Assembly: GCA_916048095.2 (NCBI GenBank)
Contig: OU696578.1
Location: 6,548,287-6,612,286, forward strand
Direction: 5' to 3'
Length of the DNA: 64,000 bases
DNA from: Sacculina carcini
Taxonomy: Eukaryota; Arthropoda; Thecostraca; Sacculinidae
Notes under the pieces: generated by a model
Told to the model about the DNA's origin: nothing
The model's database searches: none
Seen by the model: only the letters and a program-made list of their open reading frames with translations
Translations under genes and position numbers: made by a program
Shown here: piece after piece, positions 15,890 to 25,800 of the stretch
Layout: every line of letters begins with the position of its first letter
Position numbering within the stretch: the stretch's first letter is position 1

Positions 15890-17961
15890 TAAGTGATCAG
15901 TCTCCGAAGTGTGAGGCCGCGTTTCTTCCATGCTCCTGCTACTCTTGTCGGGTACGACGTCCCACCTCCTGTTGCGTTAGTGTGCTTGTATCAACTGTGT
16001 GCCAGTGTGTCTGCTGTCTGCCACCCCACCGGTCGCCGAGGACAATCTATATGTAATAAACCAGGATCGATATGCCGGATCACCAACGACCCCCAGCCGA
16101 GCTTGAATGTGCCGTGTGTACAACCACCGTACAGAGAGCGCAGCAAACCGGCCCTGTGGTCTGCCCGGCCGGCCGCCAATTTGTCCGCCGACATTAGCAC
16201 GGATCACCAACGACCCCCAGCCGAGCTTGAATGTGCCGTGTGTACAACCACCGTACAGAGAGCGCAGCAAACCGGCCCTGTGGTCTGCCCGGCCGGCCGC
16301 CAATTTGTCCGCCGACATTAGCACGACATACGGCTAAACAGACGTTGCGCCCGTGATGGTAATTGCCCGACGACGCGGTCGACCTGCACGTGCGTCCCTT
16401 GGCGACTAACCAAATGCCTCACCGCTGGCCTGCAACCCGCACAACCTACAGGCGTCGCCACATCCGACACCACACGAGCAGCCTAGTTCCCCGGCCTGCC
16501 CTGTATGCCTGTCCTACAACAGTAGAAAGAGGACGATCACTTGCGCAATTTGCGACCTTCTTTTCCACCACCCCTGCGTGGGCGTCACCCGGGCTCAGGC
16601 CGAGGCACTACCTGTGTGGAGCTGTGATGAGTGCCTGCGATGTCGCAGCGAGAAATATAACATAGATGCGTCCGACGAGATTGACAGCAATACACCAGCC
16701 GACCTCACCGCCGCTTTCCCAGCTGTGTCTGCGATCCAGTGTGCGCCAGCAAGTGCCACGCGCTCTGCGACATCGAGTTGCAGCCGAACTGAGCAGCGAA
16801 TTACGGCCGCACTGGAGGAGCGCCCTTCCAGTGCTTGGTGGCGTTTGCTGTCATACACAGCTACTGGCCTTTTGAGTAGAACCAACCCAGCCACTGCCGA
16901 CATACAATGTCGAAGCGCGCCGAGGGCGGAAAGCGAGGACGAAGCCAGATCGCGCTGCGTTCGAGACAAGTGCGCCGACGGCGACATTGCTGGTGCTCTC
17001 CGATTGCTCACTTCATGTGACAGTGTGGTCGGATGCAGCGAAGAAGTGACCAGGGAGTTGGATGAAAATCATCCAGCAGTGCTCGATAACGAACAGCCCC
17101 CGCCATGTCGCGACTGCCCCGAGCTCCGCTTAGAGAAGCAGGAGGTCCAGAAAACCATCATCAGCCTGCCTAAAGCTCCTCTGGTTGGATCGACGGCTTG
17201 AGGCCCCTGCACCCTCGCCAACTTGTCTCGTAACAAACGGCATAGGCTGGTCAACAGCTGTTAGCTGCACTCACAGCGCTATCCAATTACGCTATCGCCG
17301 GTCGGATTCCAGACTGCGCCAGACCCGCTTTCTACGGCGCGCGTCTCATTGCCTTGCGCAAGAAGTCGGGAGGATTACGTCCCATTGCCATTGGCAGTGT
17401 TTTCAGACGCCTCGCCAGCAAGATTCTGGCCGGTAAGATGGCAGCAGCTGTGGCACACGAGCTGCAGCCTATCCAACTGGGCGTGGCCACCCCGCTCGGA
17501 TGCGAGGCTGCCGTGCACGCCACTCGTGCCTTCATTGCGGACCACGAAGATTACGCCGGACACATCCTACTAAAACTGGATGTGTCCAACGCATTCAACT
17601 GCGTAAGTCGTAAGTCAACTGCGTAAGTCAACTGCTTTGGGACGCAACATGTGTCAACACGTTTGGCGCCTCACACCTTGTGGAATGCGCGGTCGTCCCA
17701 GGAGCAGCCGCAAAGATCTCAGAGGAGAGGAAACGGCGGTGCTACGCTGAACTCAGCCAGCGATATGATTTCGTGCCTCTAGCCTTGGAGACCACCGGCG
17801 TATTAGGCGAGGCCTTCGAAGAGCTCTTAAAGCGCCTCGGTCATCACATGAGTGAAAGGAGCGGAGAGCCCCAAGAAACTGCCTGGCTGAGACAGCGGAT
17901 CGGTCTGGCTGTCGTCCGCGGTAACACCGCATCCATCTGCCAACTGGGCAACTTTCAATAA
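15890..17961 (+). pseudogene. Decayed PHD-finger / reverse-transcriptase retroelement
   Basis: Three frames must be combined. At 16495-16640 a PHD-type C4HC3 zinc finger is readable: CPVCLSYNSRKRTITC, then CAICDLLFHHPCVGV and VWSCDEC. At 17290-17600 a reverse-transcriptase fingers region follows (AFYGARLIALRKKSGGLRP, IAIGSVFRRLASKI, LLKLDVSNAFNC), with the first catalytic Asp in LKLDV. It breaks after NCVSRK, so the YxDD palm is lost. From 17680 to 17961 a C-terminal piece has RYDFVPLALETTGVLGEAFE and the ending GNTAS. Frameshifts, a 124-bp tandem duplication and a deletion make it nonfunctional. It is an RT element carrying its own PHD finger; I cannot name the clade. Confidence 0.7.
16077..16324 (+). 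repeat. Perfect 124-bp tandem duplication
   Basis: Positions 16077-16200 and 16201-16324 are identical by eye. The unit encodes a Cys-rich stretch (ELECAVCTTTVQRAQQTG). Because 124 is not a multiple of 3, the duplication shifts the reading frame. Identity indicates a recent event. Confidence 0.9.
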
Positions 17962-18024
17962 CTTTGGGTATATGTGCGCGTTGAAAGTCGTTTTTTATCA
18001 TGTGTGTATATGTAGATATAGTGT

Positions 18025-18112
18025 TCAAAAACACTCACATATTCACATATTCACATATTCACATTACAATCACATATTCACATATTCACATTACACTCAC
18101 ATATTCACAAAC
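18025..18112. repeat. CACATATT-type tandem repeat
   Basis: Repeated CACATATT/CACATTACA units, partly organised as a higher-order repeat, follow the RT remnant. 18113-18360 is AT-rich with no recognised feature. Confidence 0.8.
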
Positions 18113-18364
18113 AAGGCGAAAAGCCGCAACATTTTCCCGCCCGTTGGATTGCGCAACCATCCAACACAATGAACAATATGATGAACTGAATATAACAATA
18201 AATGAACGTAATTACGATAAACGAACGCTCATCAGGCACAGTTAAGCATTCAAATAACAGGTAAACAGCACAACAAATGCTAACAGTCTCTTTAAAAAAG
18301 TACAATTGTTCAAAGACACAATTGCTGAAGGCAAATCAAATAATACTATTGTGGTATATTGCTG

Positions 18365-18772
18365 AGCCATTAGTGTGTGTGTGTGTGTGTGTGTTTGGCT
18401 ATGGTGTGTGCGTATGCATGTGTGTGTGCTAGCGCGAGTGAAAGTGTGCGCGTGTTTGTGTGGCTGTGGTCCTTGCGCGAGCGGTAGATGTTTGTTTGTG
18501 AATGCGTGTGTGTCTGTATGCGCAGCACTGGTTGTACAGGCAGATGGTGTGCACGTGTGTGTATGTGTATGCGTGTGATTGTGTATGTGTGCGTGTGTGG
18601 GTGTGCGTGTGCGCTGAACTTTGTTGGTGACTGTAACTAGGGGAAATGGGGAGTCGGTCCTGAGGCGTGCATACAAGCGGTTGTGGTCTTGTAGACGCGC
18701 GTGGGACATCGCTGTCCCACGCGCGCCTGTTTTTAAATACATATGCTGGAACAGGACAATAATTTGTTTACA
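18365..18772 (+). repeat. LTR of a second LTR-retrotransposon family (copy 1)
   Basis: Ends GTTTACA directly before the primer site at 18773. It contains a GT-rich stretch (from 18373) and a strong hairpin CGCGTGGGACA / TGTCCCACGCG at about 18699-18724. Related LTR sequence lies at 33903-34235 (minus), 34408-34690 and within 45060-45720. The 5' boundary is uncertain. Confidence 0.6.
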
Positions 18773-18784
18773 AGCTATTTCGGC
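18773..18784 (+). other. Putative primer-binding site (tRNA-Phe nt 1-12 complement)
   Basis: AGCTATTTCGGC follows the LTR end CA, identical to the site at 6557-6568 although the flanking sequences are unrelated. Confidence 0.6.
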
Positions 18785-19285
18785 GTCTTTTGTTTTTGGA
18801 TGGGTTTTATTGTAGAGTTTTGGTGTGGTGGGAGCTTTGACCCGGTTTCGGCAGGAGTTGTGGCGGTCATCAGAGGCGGACAGGCATAAAGCGGTGTTCA
18901 GCGGCGTGTCAAGAGAGTGTGAAGCAAGCAGGGGGCGACTGTGAAGCAAGGTGCCGGCTGAAGACAGTGAGGGGGAAGCTGTGGTCGAGGGTGCTCGTCG
19001 GCCCGCCTTCTCTGGATGCGTTACTGACCCGTCAGAGGAAGCTGCTGGAGGGTGGTGAATTGGGGGCTGCCGAAGCCGAAGGATCAGAGCGAAAGACGGT
19101 ACGTCGCGGCTTTTGTGGACGGTGGATCACGGCCGGCTGCGACAGGGTGCTGAGGAGCACGGGTGTTTGCTGAGAAGCACGGCGGGAGCACGGATGTTGC
19201 TGGGGCCGAGGAGTGTTGTGCCCTGTCGCGGCGGCCGGTGATAGAGAAGACGGCAGATTGTGCTTCGCCGCAACCATGGAGTGTG
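18785..19285 (+). mobile_element. Leader and gag start of second LTR family, truncated
   Basis: A GC-rich leader of about 490 bp ends at an ATG (19276) encoding a short MECVSVGG stretch. It then abuts the minus-strand gypsy remnant near 19290. A related leader and ATG lie at 44494-44960. Only the 5' part of the element survives. Confidence 0.55.
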
Positions 19286-19289
19286 TTTC

Positions 19290-19748
19290 TGTTGGAGGTC
19301 CGCCGGGACACTATCAACCCCAAACCACATCCGGCCTTTTTTCACCGTGACACCACCCAACCGACCAATCACATCCATACCAAGAACAACGCTAACACCA
19401 CCTATCAATTTATCCGCCACTACGATGTGTGCATCTACGCTGACACCGCTTACAACAAGTGTTACACAACCACCACCCTTACAAGCAACAACTTCCATCG
19501 AAGACCTTCATAACAGCTTTTCCGCCATAACGAGACACAAAACTAGAATGTACAACATTCATCGAACACCCAGTGTCGATAAGAGTACTGGTTTTCACAT
19601 TTTCACAACACACATCAACAAATGGTAACGCATGAAAAGGCTCCTTACCGTTGCAGGGGCAACTGTTGGCGCATACGCCACCCCTCACTCGTTTCCCGAA
19701 TGGTTGCACTGCCGAGAAGTATGTCCCAATTTGTTGCACGTATAGCAC
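19290..19748 (-). pseudogene. Protease region of an old gypsy element
   Basis: The minus-strand coding has an aspartic protease motif (STLIDTGCSMNVVHSSF) and, in a further segment, ADKLIGGVSVVLGMDVIGRL, matching the protease of the complete element at 6267-10553. It is linked to the upstream gag remnant by the slippery heptamer GGGAAAC at 19691-19697 (minus). Downstream pol is cut off near 19290 by the leader of another element. Confidence 0.75.
19651..19697 (-). promoter_or_regulatory. Old -1 frameshift signal (GGGAAAC + stem)
   Basis: On the minus strand, codons GGA AAC sit three codons after the last zinc knuckle, preceded by G, and the gag stop TGA comes two codons later. After 6 nt, GGGG...CCCC and TGGCG/CGCCA can pair around a small loop. 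Position, heptamer and spacer equal those of the complete element at 7244. Confidence 0.7.
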
Positions 19749-20355
19749 GTGGGTACCCGCCCCCTTATTGCACGATCACCTCCGTACTTTTTTACATCCG
19801 GACGTCCATCACGCGGTCCCGTTTGGCAGAAACGCGCCATATGTCCGATCTCGTGACACTCGTAGCATATGCCGTTGAACCCTGCCGGTGTCTGCACTGA
19901 AGTATCCGTAAACTGACGTGTCGCACCTTCATGTTGAATTACTTTTGGAACCTGGCGCACTACTGACAGCTGATACAGGTCCACCTTGCTCTCCGTTGTT
20001 GGTCATTACTCGAGCGTGACTGATGAGCTCAGACATTTTAATCGTATGAACATCTGCCATCCTTTGCAGGCTTGATCGAATATAGCCAGGAAATCTATTG
20101 ACAAAGCGTTATCTGCAAATGTTATCCAGCCCTTCACCGTGAAAGTTCGCAAGCCCAAAAGTCTCCGAATATCCGTTGCGAACACATCCACCGACTCTCC
20201 CGTCCACTTTTTCTCGCACAGCTTCTGGAATGCGCAGAATAAGTCGTCTGCATAAGCCGTCTTTAATGCGCTCTCAATTGCATCTAAATCATCTTGATCC
20301 TCTTCTTCCAGCTCCATAAATTGTGCAAGAGAATCGCCTTCCAGATGAATCGCAA
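19685..20355 (-). pseudogene. Gag remnant (main part) of the old gypsy element
   Basis: Minus strand. The capsid-like part resembles the gag at 6570 (LEG at the start, ES(V)DV and DIRRL motifs). At least two frameshifts follow. Two CCHC knuckles lie near the end: CYECHEIGHMARFC and CYTCNKLGHTSRQC. The coding begins abruptly at the TTAA at 20356 because a piggyBac-like transposon lies there. The missing N-terminus is at 29066-29185, in the same frame. Confidence 0.8.
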
Positions 20356-20370
20356 TTAACCCATTAGCGG

Positions 20371-21131
20371 TAGGTCCCTGCGGTAGGGGGGTTAGAATTC
20401 TGCCGCCGTAGCTGCCGCGTGTCGTAAGAGGCGACTAAAGGCAGACATGTCTGGTCAGGTTTCGGCCTGCTACTGGTAACATGTAACCCGGTACAACCAG
20501 CCGCATGGTCGGAATGTCGGCGACTAATCCGGCCCCCCACTGGCCTATGCCAGTGAGGAGGGTGGCCAGACACCCAGCAGGAAGAAAAACAAGACCTGTC
20601 AAAGGGCGGATGAGCTGGTTAGCAGCCAACGGCCATCTGGAAACCCTCCCCCGTCGGATCGGCAAACAGGATCCTGGCCGCTGAGTGTCACGTCACCCGG
20701 GGTATAGTGGTGGCGTGACGCAACACTCGTCTTTGGCCTGCGCGTCGAACCCCGACGGGGCCGCTGTTTGGCTCCTCGACAGTGGAGAGAATGGTCCGAC
20801 GCCGGCACGGGTGGCCGGATAGGGCTCAAGAGGGTCAAGGGTGAGGTGCCTGGTGCTCGAGGGGGGTCCCGCCCGGTGCAGTGTCCGCCGTTTGCAGTGG
20901 GGCTGCAGTTGCTGTGTCCAGATGGACCGGTGGGGGTCACTGGTCCGGGCCCGGTGCTGTAGCTCCCGCGGACTCGTACCGGGCGGAGCTCGCAGCGAGC
21001 TCAGGGGTATTCGGTGCCCGTACAGCGCGCACCACCACTGGCGTGGCATCCCATGCTGGCTCTGCCCGTCCCCCCAGTAGGGCCCCGTGCAGAGGAGGGT
21101 GGTCGTGCGCGCAGAGACAAACAAACAATTC
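20371..21131 (+). promoter_or_regulatory. 5' UTR of non-LTR element, with conserved structured start
   Basis: The first 80 bp (GGTAGGGGGGTTAGAATTCTG and on) are conserved at 37984 and 47247. They contain the inverted pair GTCG...CGAC at about 20420-20436. As RNA-initiated elements carry internal promoters, this region should drive transcription. No ribosome entry or promoter motif can be proved by eye. GC-rich throughout. Confidence 0.6.
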
Positions 21132-22769
21132 ATGGCTTCAAAAACTCCAACCACCCCACCTGCTGGTCGTCCATCGGGCGATCGGCCACGGCCGCCGAAA
21201 GGTGGTCGTACTCTGAGCCACTTGCACGGCGACAGTCGTGCTGCACCTGTGCCGATGGTGCTGGTTTTTACCAGCACCAATGAACACGTGAAATTGTCCT
21301 CGCTGAACCCATTCCGTCGTCTGGATGGTTTCAAGAACATCGGAGACGCGCCTGTCGAGGCCAGCCGACAGAGAGACGGTTCTCTGCTGGTTAAATACGG
21401 CAATGAGACGGCAGCATCCCGCGCGATGAAGGCCGACACATTCCGGTATCGCGTGGGTACGGGTGAAAACAAGCGTTGGGTGAGCACCCCCATCTCGGTG
21501 TGTGCGCACTCGACATTGAACCACGCCAGAGGTGTTCTGTTCTGTCGTGCGCTAGAGGGTGTTGATAACGATGAAATCTGCGACGGTTTGTCATCCCAGG
21601 GTGTCATCCGTGTGGAGCGCATCGTCCGACGGCGTGAGGGTAGCGAGGTGCCAACGCACTCTTTCTTCCTCACGTTTGACGGTGCTGTTCTGCCGGATGA
21701 CATCAAGATCGGTGACATCCGTCAGCGTATCCGTGTCCGCCCCTACGTACCCAACCCAATGCGATGCTACAGGTGCCAACGTTTCGGGCATACGAGCTCC
21801 CGCTGCAACCGTGCTGAGATCTGCGGACGCTGCTCATCCGAACGGCACACCGCTGCTGATTGCGACAATGAGTATTTCTGCGTCAATTGCAGGAGCAGCG
21901 GTCATGCGTCCTCGTCGCGTGACTGCCCGGAATGGCTGAAAGAAAAAGAAATTCTGGCTATCCGCGCTGCCCAGCGCTGCAGTTTCGGCGAGGCGCGTGC
22001 TGTATATCGCAGCTCGCATCCGTCGGGCCCGTCCTTTGCCGGCGTCGTCACGAAGTCGGCTCAGCCTCCACAGTCTGTCGACTCGTTTTTGGAGAAGCTG
22101 ACTGTTGGAGACTTCTTGAAGCTGGCGGGACGAATGGGCTTGAAGCTGGTCGTACCTGGGGCTGATAAACATGAGCTTGAACCAACACCGGTTGATCGGC
22201 GGCCTGAGGAGGCTGCCGTGTCGCGGTCGCCAACGGCCGCACCCCAGCGGTCCCAGGCGTCCGCGACCCAGCGGTCCCAGACGGCCGCAACCCAGCGGCC
22301 CAAGGCGGCCGCTCCCCAGCAGCCTGAAAAGGCTGCTGAGCGGCGACCTCAGCGGGTCGCCGATCGGCCGGTCAGCCGGCCGATGGACCGCGCTGGCAAA
22401 TCGGCAGCGATGCCGGTTAGCCAGGGCGGCAAAAAACCGGCCGCTCAGCAGGCTTCCAAGCCAGCAGAGCGGTCGTCTCCGAACCGGAGGAAATCCGGAG
22501 ACTGGACGGTGGTACAGCACAAGAGCCGCCGTTCGGTCAAGTCAGCCTCGCCGAGGAGTGACCGGCGAGCATCTCCCGGTCACAAAGCGAGCGCGGTCCC
22601 TGCATCTCCGCGCTCGGCGGTTGCTAGCGCACCGCCTTCCGCACACGACGGAGCGACTCCCACCACTGCCATGGAGGTGGAGAGTTCCTCTAAGCGGAAG
22701 CTCTCGGCCTCTCCAAGTGGGTCCCCACCTGACTCGGAGAGAGGACGATCGGCTAAGCGATGCGATTAG
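21132..22769 (+). CDS. ORF1 protein, CCHC nucleic-acid-binding (non-LTR element)
   Basis: The product has 545 residues. The start is the first in-frame ATG (21132); an upstream GTG-initiated extension to 21087 is unlikely. Residues 40-200 form a globular region similar to the Gag-like proteins of I and Jockey elements. From residue 212 there are three zinc knuckles: CYRCQRFGHTSSRC, CGRCSSERHTAADC, and CVNCRSSGHASSSRDC, whose spacing is longer. From about residue 355 the protein becomes Pro/Ala/Gln/Arg-rich, with degenerate repeats around PQRSQ/TQRSQ/TQRPK, and has a basic Ser-rich end. It would coat the element RNA in a ribonucleoprotein. The frame is uninterrupted, unlike the copies at 35.4, 38.7 and 48.0 kb. 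ORF2 starts 85 bp downstream. Confidence 0.93.
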   Translation: MASKTPTTPPAGRPSGDRPRPPKGGRTLSHLHGDSRAAPVPMVLVFTSTNEHVKLSSLNPFRRLDGFKNIGDAPVEASRQRDGSLLVKYGNETAASRAMKADTFRYRVGTGENKRWVSTPISVCAHSTLNHARGVLFCRALEGVDNDEICDGLSSQGVIRVERIVRRREGSEVPTHSFFLTFDGAVLPDDIKIGDIRQRIRVRPYVPNPMRCYRCQRFGHTSSRCNRAEICGRCSSERHTAADCDNEYFCVNCRSSGHASSSRDCPEWLKEKEILAIRAAQRCSFGEARAVYRSSHPSGPSFAGVVTKSAQPPQSVDSFLEKLTVGDFLKLAGRMGLKLVVPGADKHELEPTPVDRRPEEAAVSRSPTAAPQRSQASATQRSQTAATQRPKAAAPQQPEKAAERRPQRVADRPVSRPMDRAGKSAAMPVSQGGKKPAAQQASKPAERSSPNRRKSGDWTVVQHKSRRSVKSASPRSDRRASPGHKASAVPASPRSAVASAPPSAHDGATPTTAMEVESSSKRKLSASPSGSPPDSERGRSAKRCD

Positions 22770-22854
22770 GTACCTGTGCTACCTGGTTGTTAGTGTATAT
22801 GTGCCTTTTTAACGGGAGTATTTATCTGTATTTTATTCTATTATATTTATTTTT

Positions 22855-25800
22855 ATGTCCATTTTACAATGGAATATTAGAGGTATTAGATCGAATTTTA
22901 ATGATTTACTGCATATTTTACACTCCCGACAACCATCGATTTTAGCAATACAGGAGACTAAGCTTTTAACTTCTTCGTATTTTAGTATTCAGGATTTTAA
23001 TGTTTTTAGATTTGATAATCCCAGCTCGACTATAGCCCATGGCGGGGTTATGCTGGCTGTTCGCACCAGTGTACCCTGTCGCCGCCTGCATATTCAGTCA
23101 GATTTGCAGGTGGTTGCGGTTCGGTGCTGGCTCGGTGGTAGGGAGGTGAGTGTGTGCTCATTGTACCTGCCGCCTGGTCGCCCGTTCCCAAGGGCTGACG
23201 TCGAGTTTTTAATCAGTTCACTTTCACCCCCTTTTTATGTGTTAGGCGATTTTAATGCTCACAGCCCTTTTTGGGGTTGTGATGCATATTGTAGCCGTGG
23301 TTTTATTATGGAGGATATTTTAACTGTATTAGACATAGGTATTTTAAACACAGGCACATATACGCATTGTACCATGCCATCGGGAAGCATGTCCGCTCTG
23401 GACCTCAGTCTGTGCAGTCCCAGTCTGCAGGCATCCACGAGCTGGACCGTTGAGAACAGTCTGTATGGGAGTGACCACTTCCCTATATGGATCTGTCTCA
23501 ATGAGGTACCTAGGTTGGGAACACGACCACCGAGATGGAATTTCAAACGAGCTGATTGGGTCCGCTATGATTGCTTGACACTGGAAGCCATGGGCAACCC
23601 CACACTTCGACCCAGCGTCGAAGGTTTTGCTGAGGCCATTGTCACCTGTGCCAAACAGAGCATTCCGCGTACGGCATCGCGTCCCCGGCGGCGTCCTGTT
23701 CCTTGGTGGACAGACGCGTGTGCTACTGCGTTGCGAGAGCGACGTCGTTGCTGGGGTCGCTTCCGGCGCAACAGCACGTTGGCAAACATGCTTTGCTTCC
23801 GCCACGCTCGCGCAAAAGCTCGATGGACCTTTCGCGAGGCGAAGCGGGCCTCGTGGGTGTCCTATGTGTCCAGCATTAATCGGCATTGTCCTATATCCAC
23901 CATATGGGACCGTATAAAGCGCATCTCTGGTAAGTACCGTCCCAATCCACTGCCTTCTCTGAAGATCAGTGGCGTGGACGTGATTAATCCGGAGCATGTT
24001 GCTGACGAAATTGGCCGATATTTAGCGGAGCGCTGTCGTGCAAACGTAGACGACCCTGATTTTGCGGCGATCAAACAGCAGTGCGAGAGATCACCCGTTG
24101 ATTTCTCCACCAGCTGTCAGCTGCCAATCAACAGCGATTTTTCTGCATCTGAGCTGAGAACGGCCTTGAGATCGCTTCGCGATGTGGCTGAAGGCCCTGA
24201 TGAGGTGCACAACCTCATGCTGAAACGTCTGTCGCCCGCAGTGCTGTCCACCTTGCTGCAGGTCTTCAATGATCTGTGGAGTGGTGGGCAGTTTCCGGCC
24301 TCCTGGCGACGGGCAATCGTGATACCCATCATGAAACAGGGCAAATCGGGCGATCACCCGTCTGACTATCGCCCGATATCGCTTACCTCCAGTCTCTGCA
24401 AACTGTTTGAGAAAATGGTTTGCAGACGGCTGGTATGGTTTCTGGAACGCGGTCGGCTGTTCAATGATGCTCAGTGCGGATTTCGCCAGGGTCGCTCAAC
24501 GTTAGACCTTTTGGTGGCCATTGACTCTCGCGTACGTGAAAGTTTCACGCGAGGTCACCACGTCGGGGCGATATTCTTTGACATCGAAAAGGCATATGAC
24601 ACCACATGGCGACATGGTATTCTTCGCAAACTGCATCGCTGTGGTGTCAGAGGCAACATGGGGAGGTTCGTACACAATTTCCTTTTGCACCGCACATTCT
24701 GTGTGCGTGTGGGGAACTCCCTGTCTCGTTCGTTCGATCAGGCAGAAGGCGTTCCACAGGGTAGTGTGCTCAGCGTGGCCCTTTTTGCCATAATGATCAA
24801 CGACATTGACGATCATTTGCCTCCCTCGATTGGACGGTCTCTATTTGTGGACGATTTCGCCATATGGTGTTCTTCCCGCAGCACTGTTGCTGTCCAGCGT
24901 CAACTGCAGCTGGCGGTGAATAAAATAGAGACTTGGGGAACGCGTAACGGCTTCCGCTTCTCGACGTCCAAAACGGCCGGTGTACACTTCTGCCGCCGTC
25001 GAGGTGCCTGCCCTGACATGGAAGTGGAATTGTACGGCAGTGATGTCTCATTCCAACGCACGGTTCGGTTTTTAGGGGTCACGTTGGACTCGCGCTTGAC
25101 CTACACCGACCATATTTCACAGCTGAGAACCACTTGTCTAAAGGCACTGAATGTGCTGAAGACTGTTTCCCGCATGCGGTATGGAGCAGATCGACAGTCC
25201 CTTCTCCTTCTGTACCGCTCGTTAGTCAGGTCGCGTCTCGATTACGCAAGCATCGTATATGATCTGGCTTCGGAGTCAGCAAAAGGCCGTTTGAATGTCG
25301 TACACCACGCAGGGATACGCATTGCCACCGGCGCGTTTCGCACGTCGCCAATCGTCAGCCTCCTTGTTGAGGCTGATGAGGCTCCGCTGGCGCTCCGTCG
25401 TCAAGAGCTGGTCATGCGTTATTCTTGCAAGCTGGCAAGCACCCATGAAAACCCCGCGTATGACGTGGTATTTTCCCAGCATGTGCCTGAGCAGCAGCAC
25501 CTTCCAGGACCTCAGTGTTCTGTGCTGTTTTGCAGCAAAATGAGGGCACTGCTGGAGTCATGCGGGATGGGTGCTAATGACGTCCTCAGACAAGAATACA
25601 CGGCGGAGTCACCCTGGGAATTGGTCACACCCGAGGTTGACGTCTCGCTAGCAGCTCTGCCGAAACACCGTACAGTGCCCAGTGTGCTTCGCTCAAACAC
25701 ACTGGAGCGAATTCATTCTTACGGACGGTATACTGCCGTGTACACTGATGGATCTAAGTCGGCCAGTGGTGTGGGTTGTGCGTTTGTAAGTGGAGGTATG

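Noticed and set aside
18025..18112. CRISPR-like array of short repeats
   Set aside because: The units are directly adjacent simple repeats without unique spacers, in a eukaryotic setting.
18242..18949. 235-codon minus-strand open frame
   Set aside because: It is mostly the translation of a GT/CA microsatellite in an LTR (His-Thr runs), with no domain.
20693..21718. Long minus-strand open frame (341 codons)
   Set aside because: It runs antisense to the 5' UTR and ORF1 of the non-LTR element, recurs in the other copies with breaks, and has no domain. GC-rich antisense shadow.
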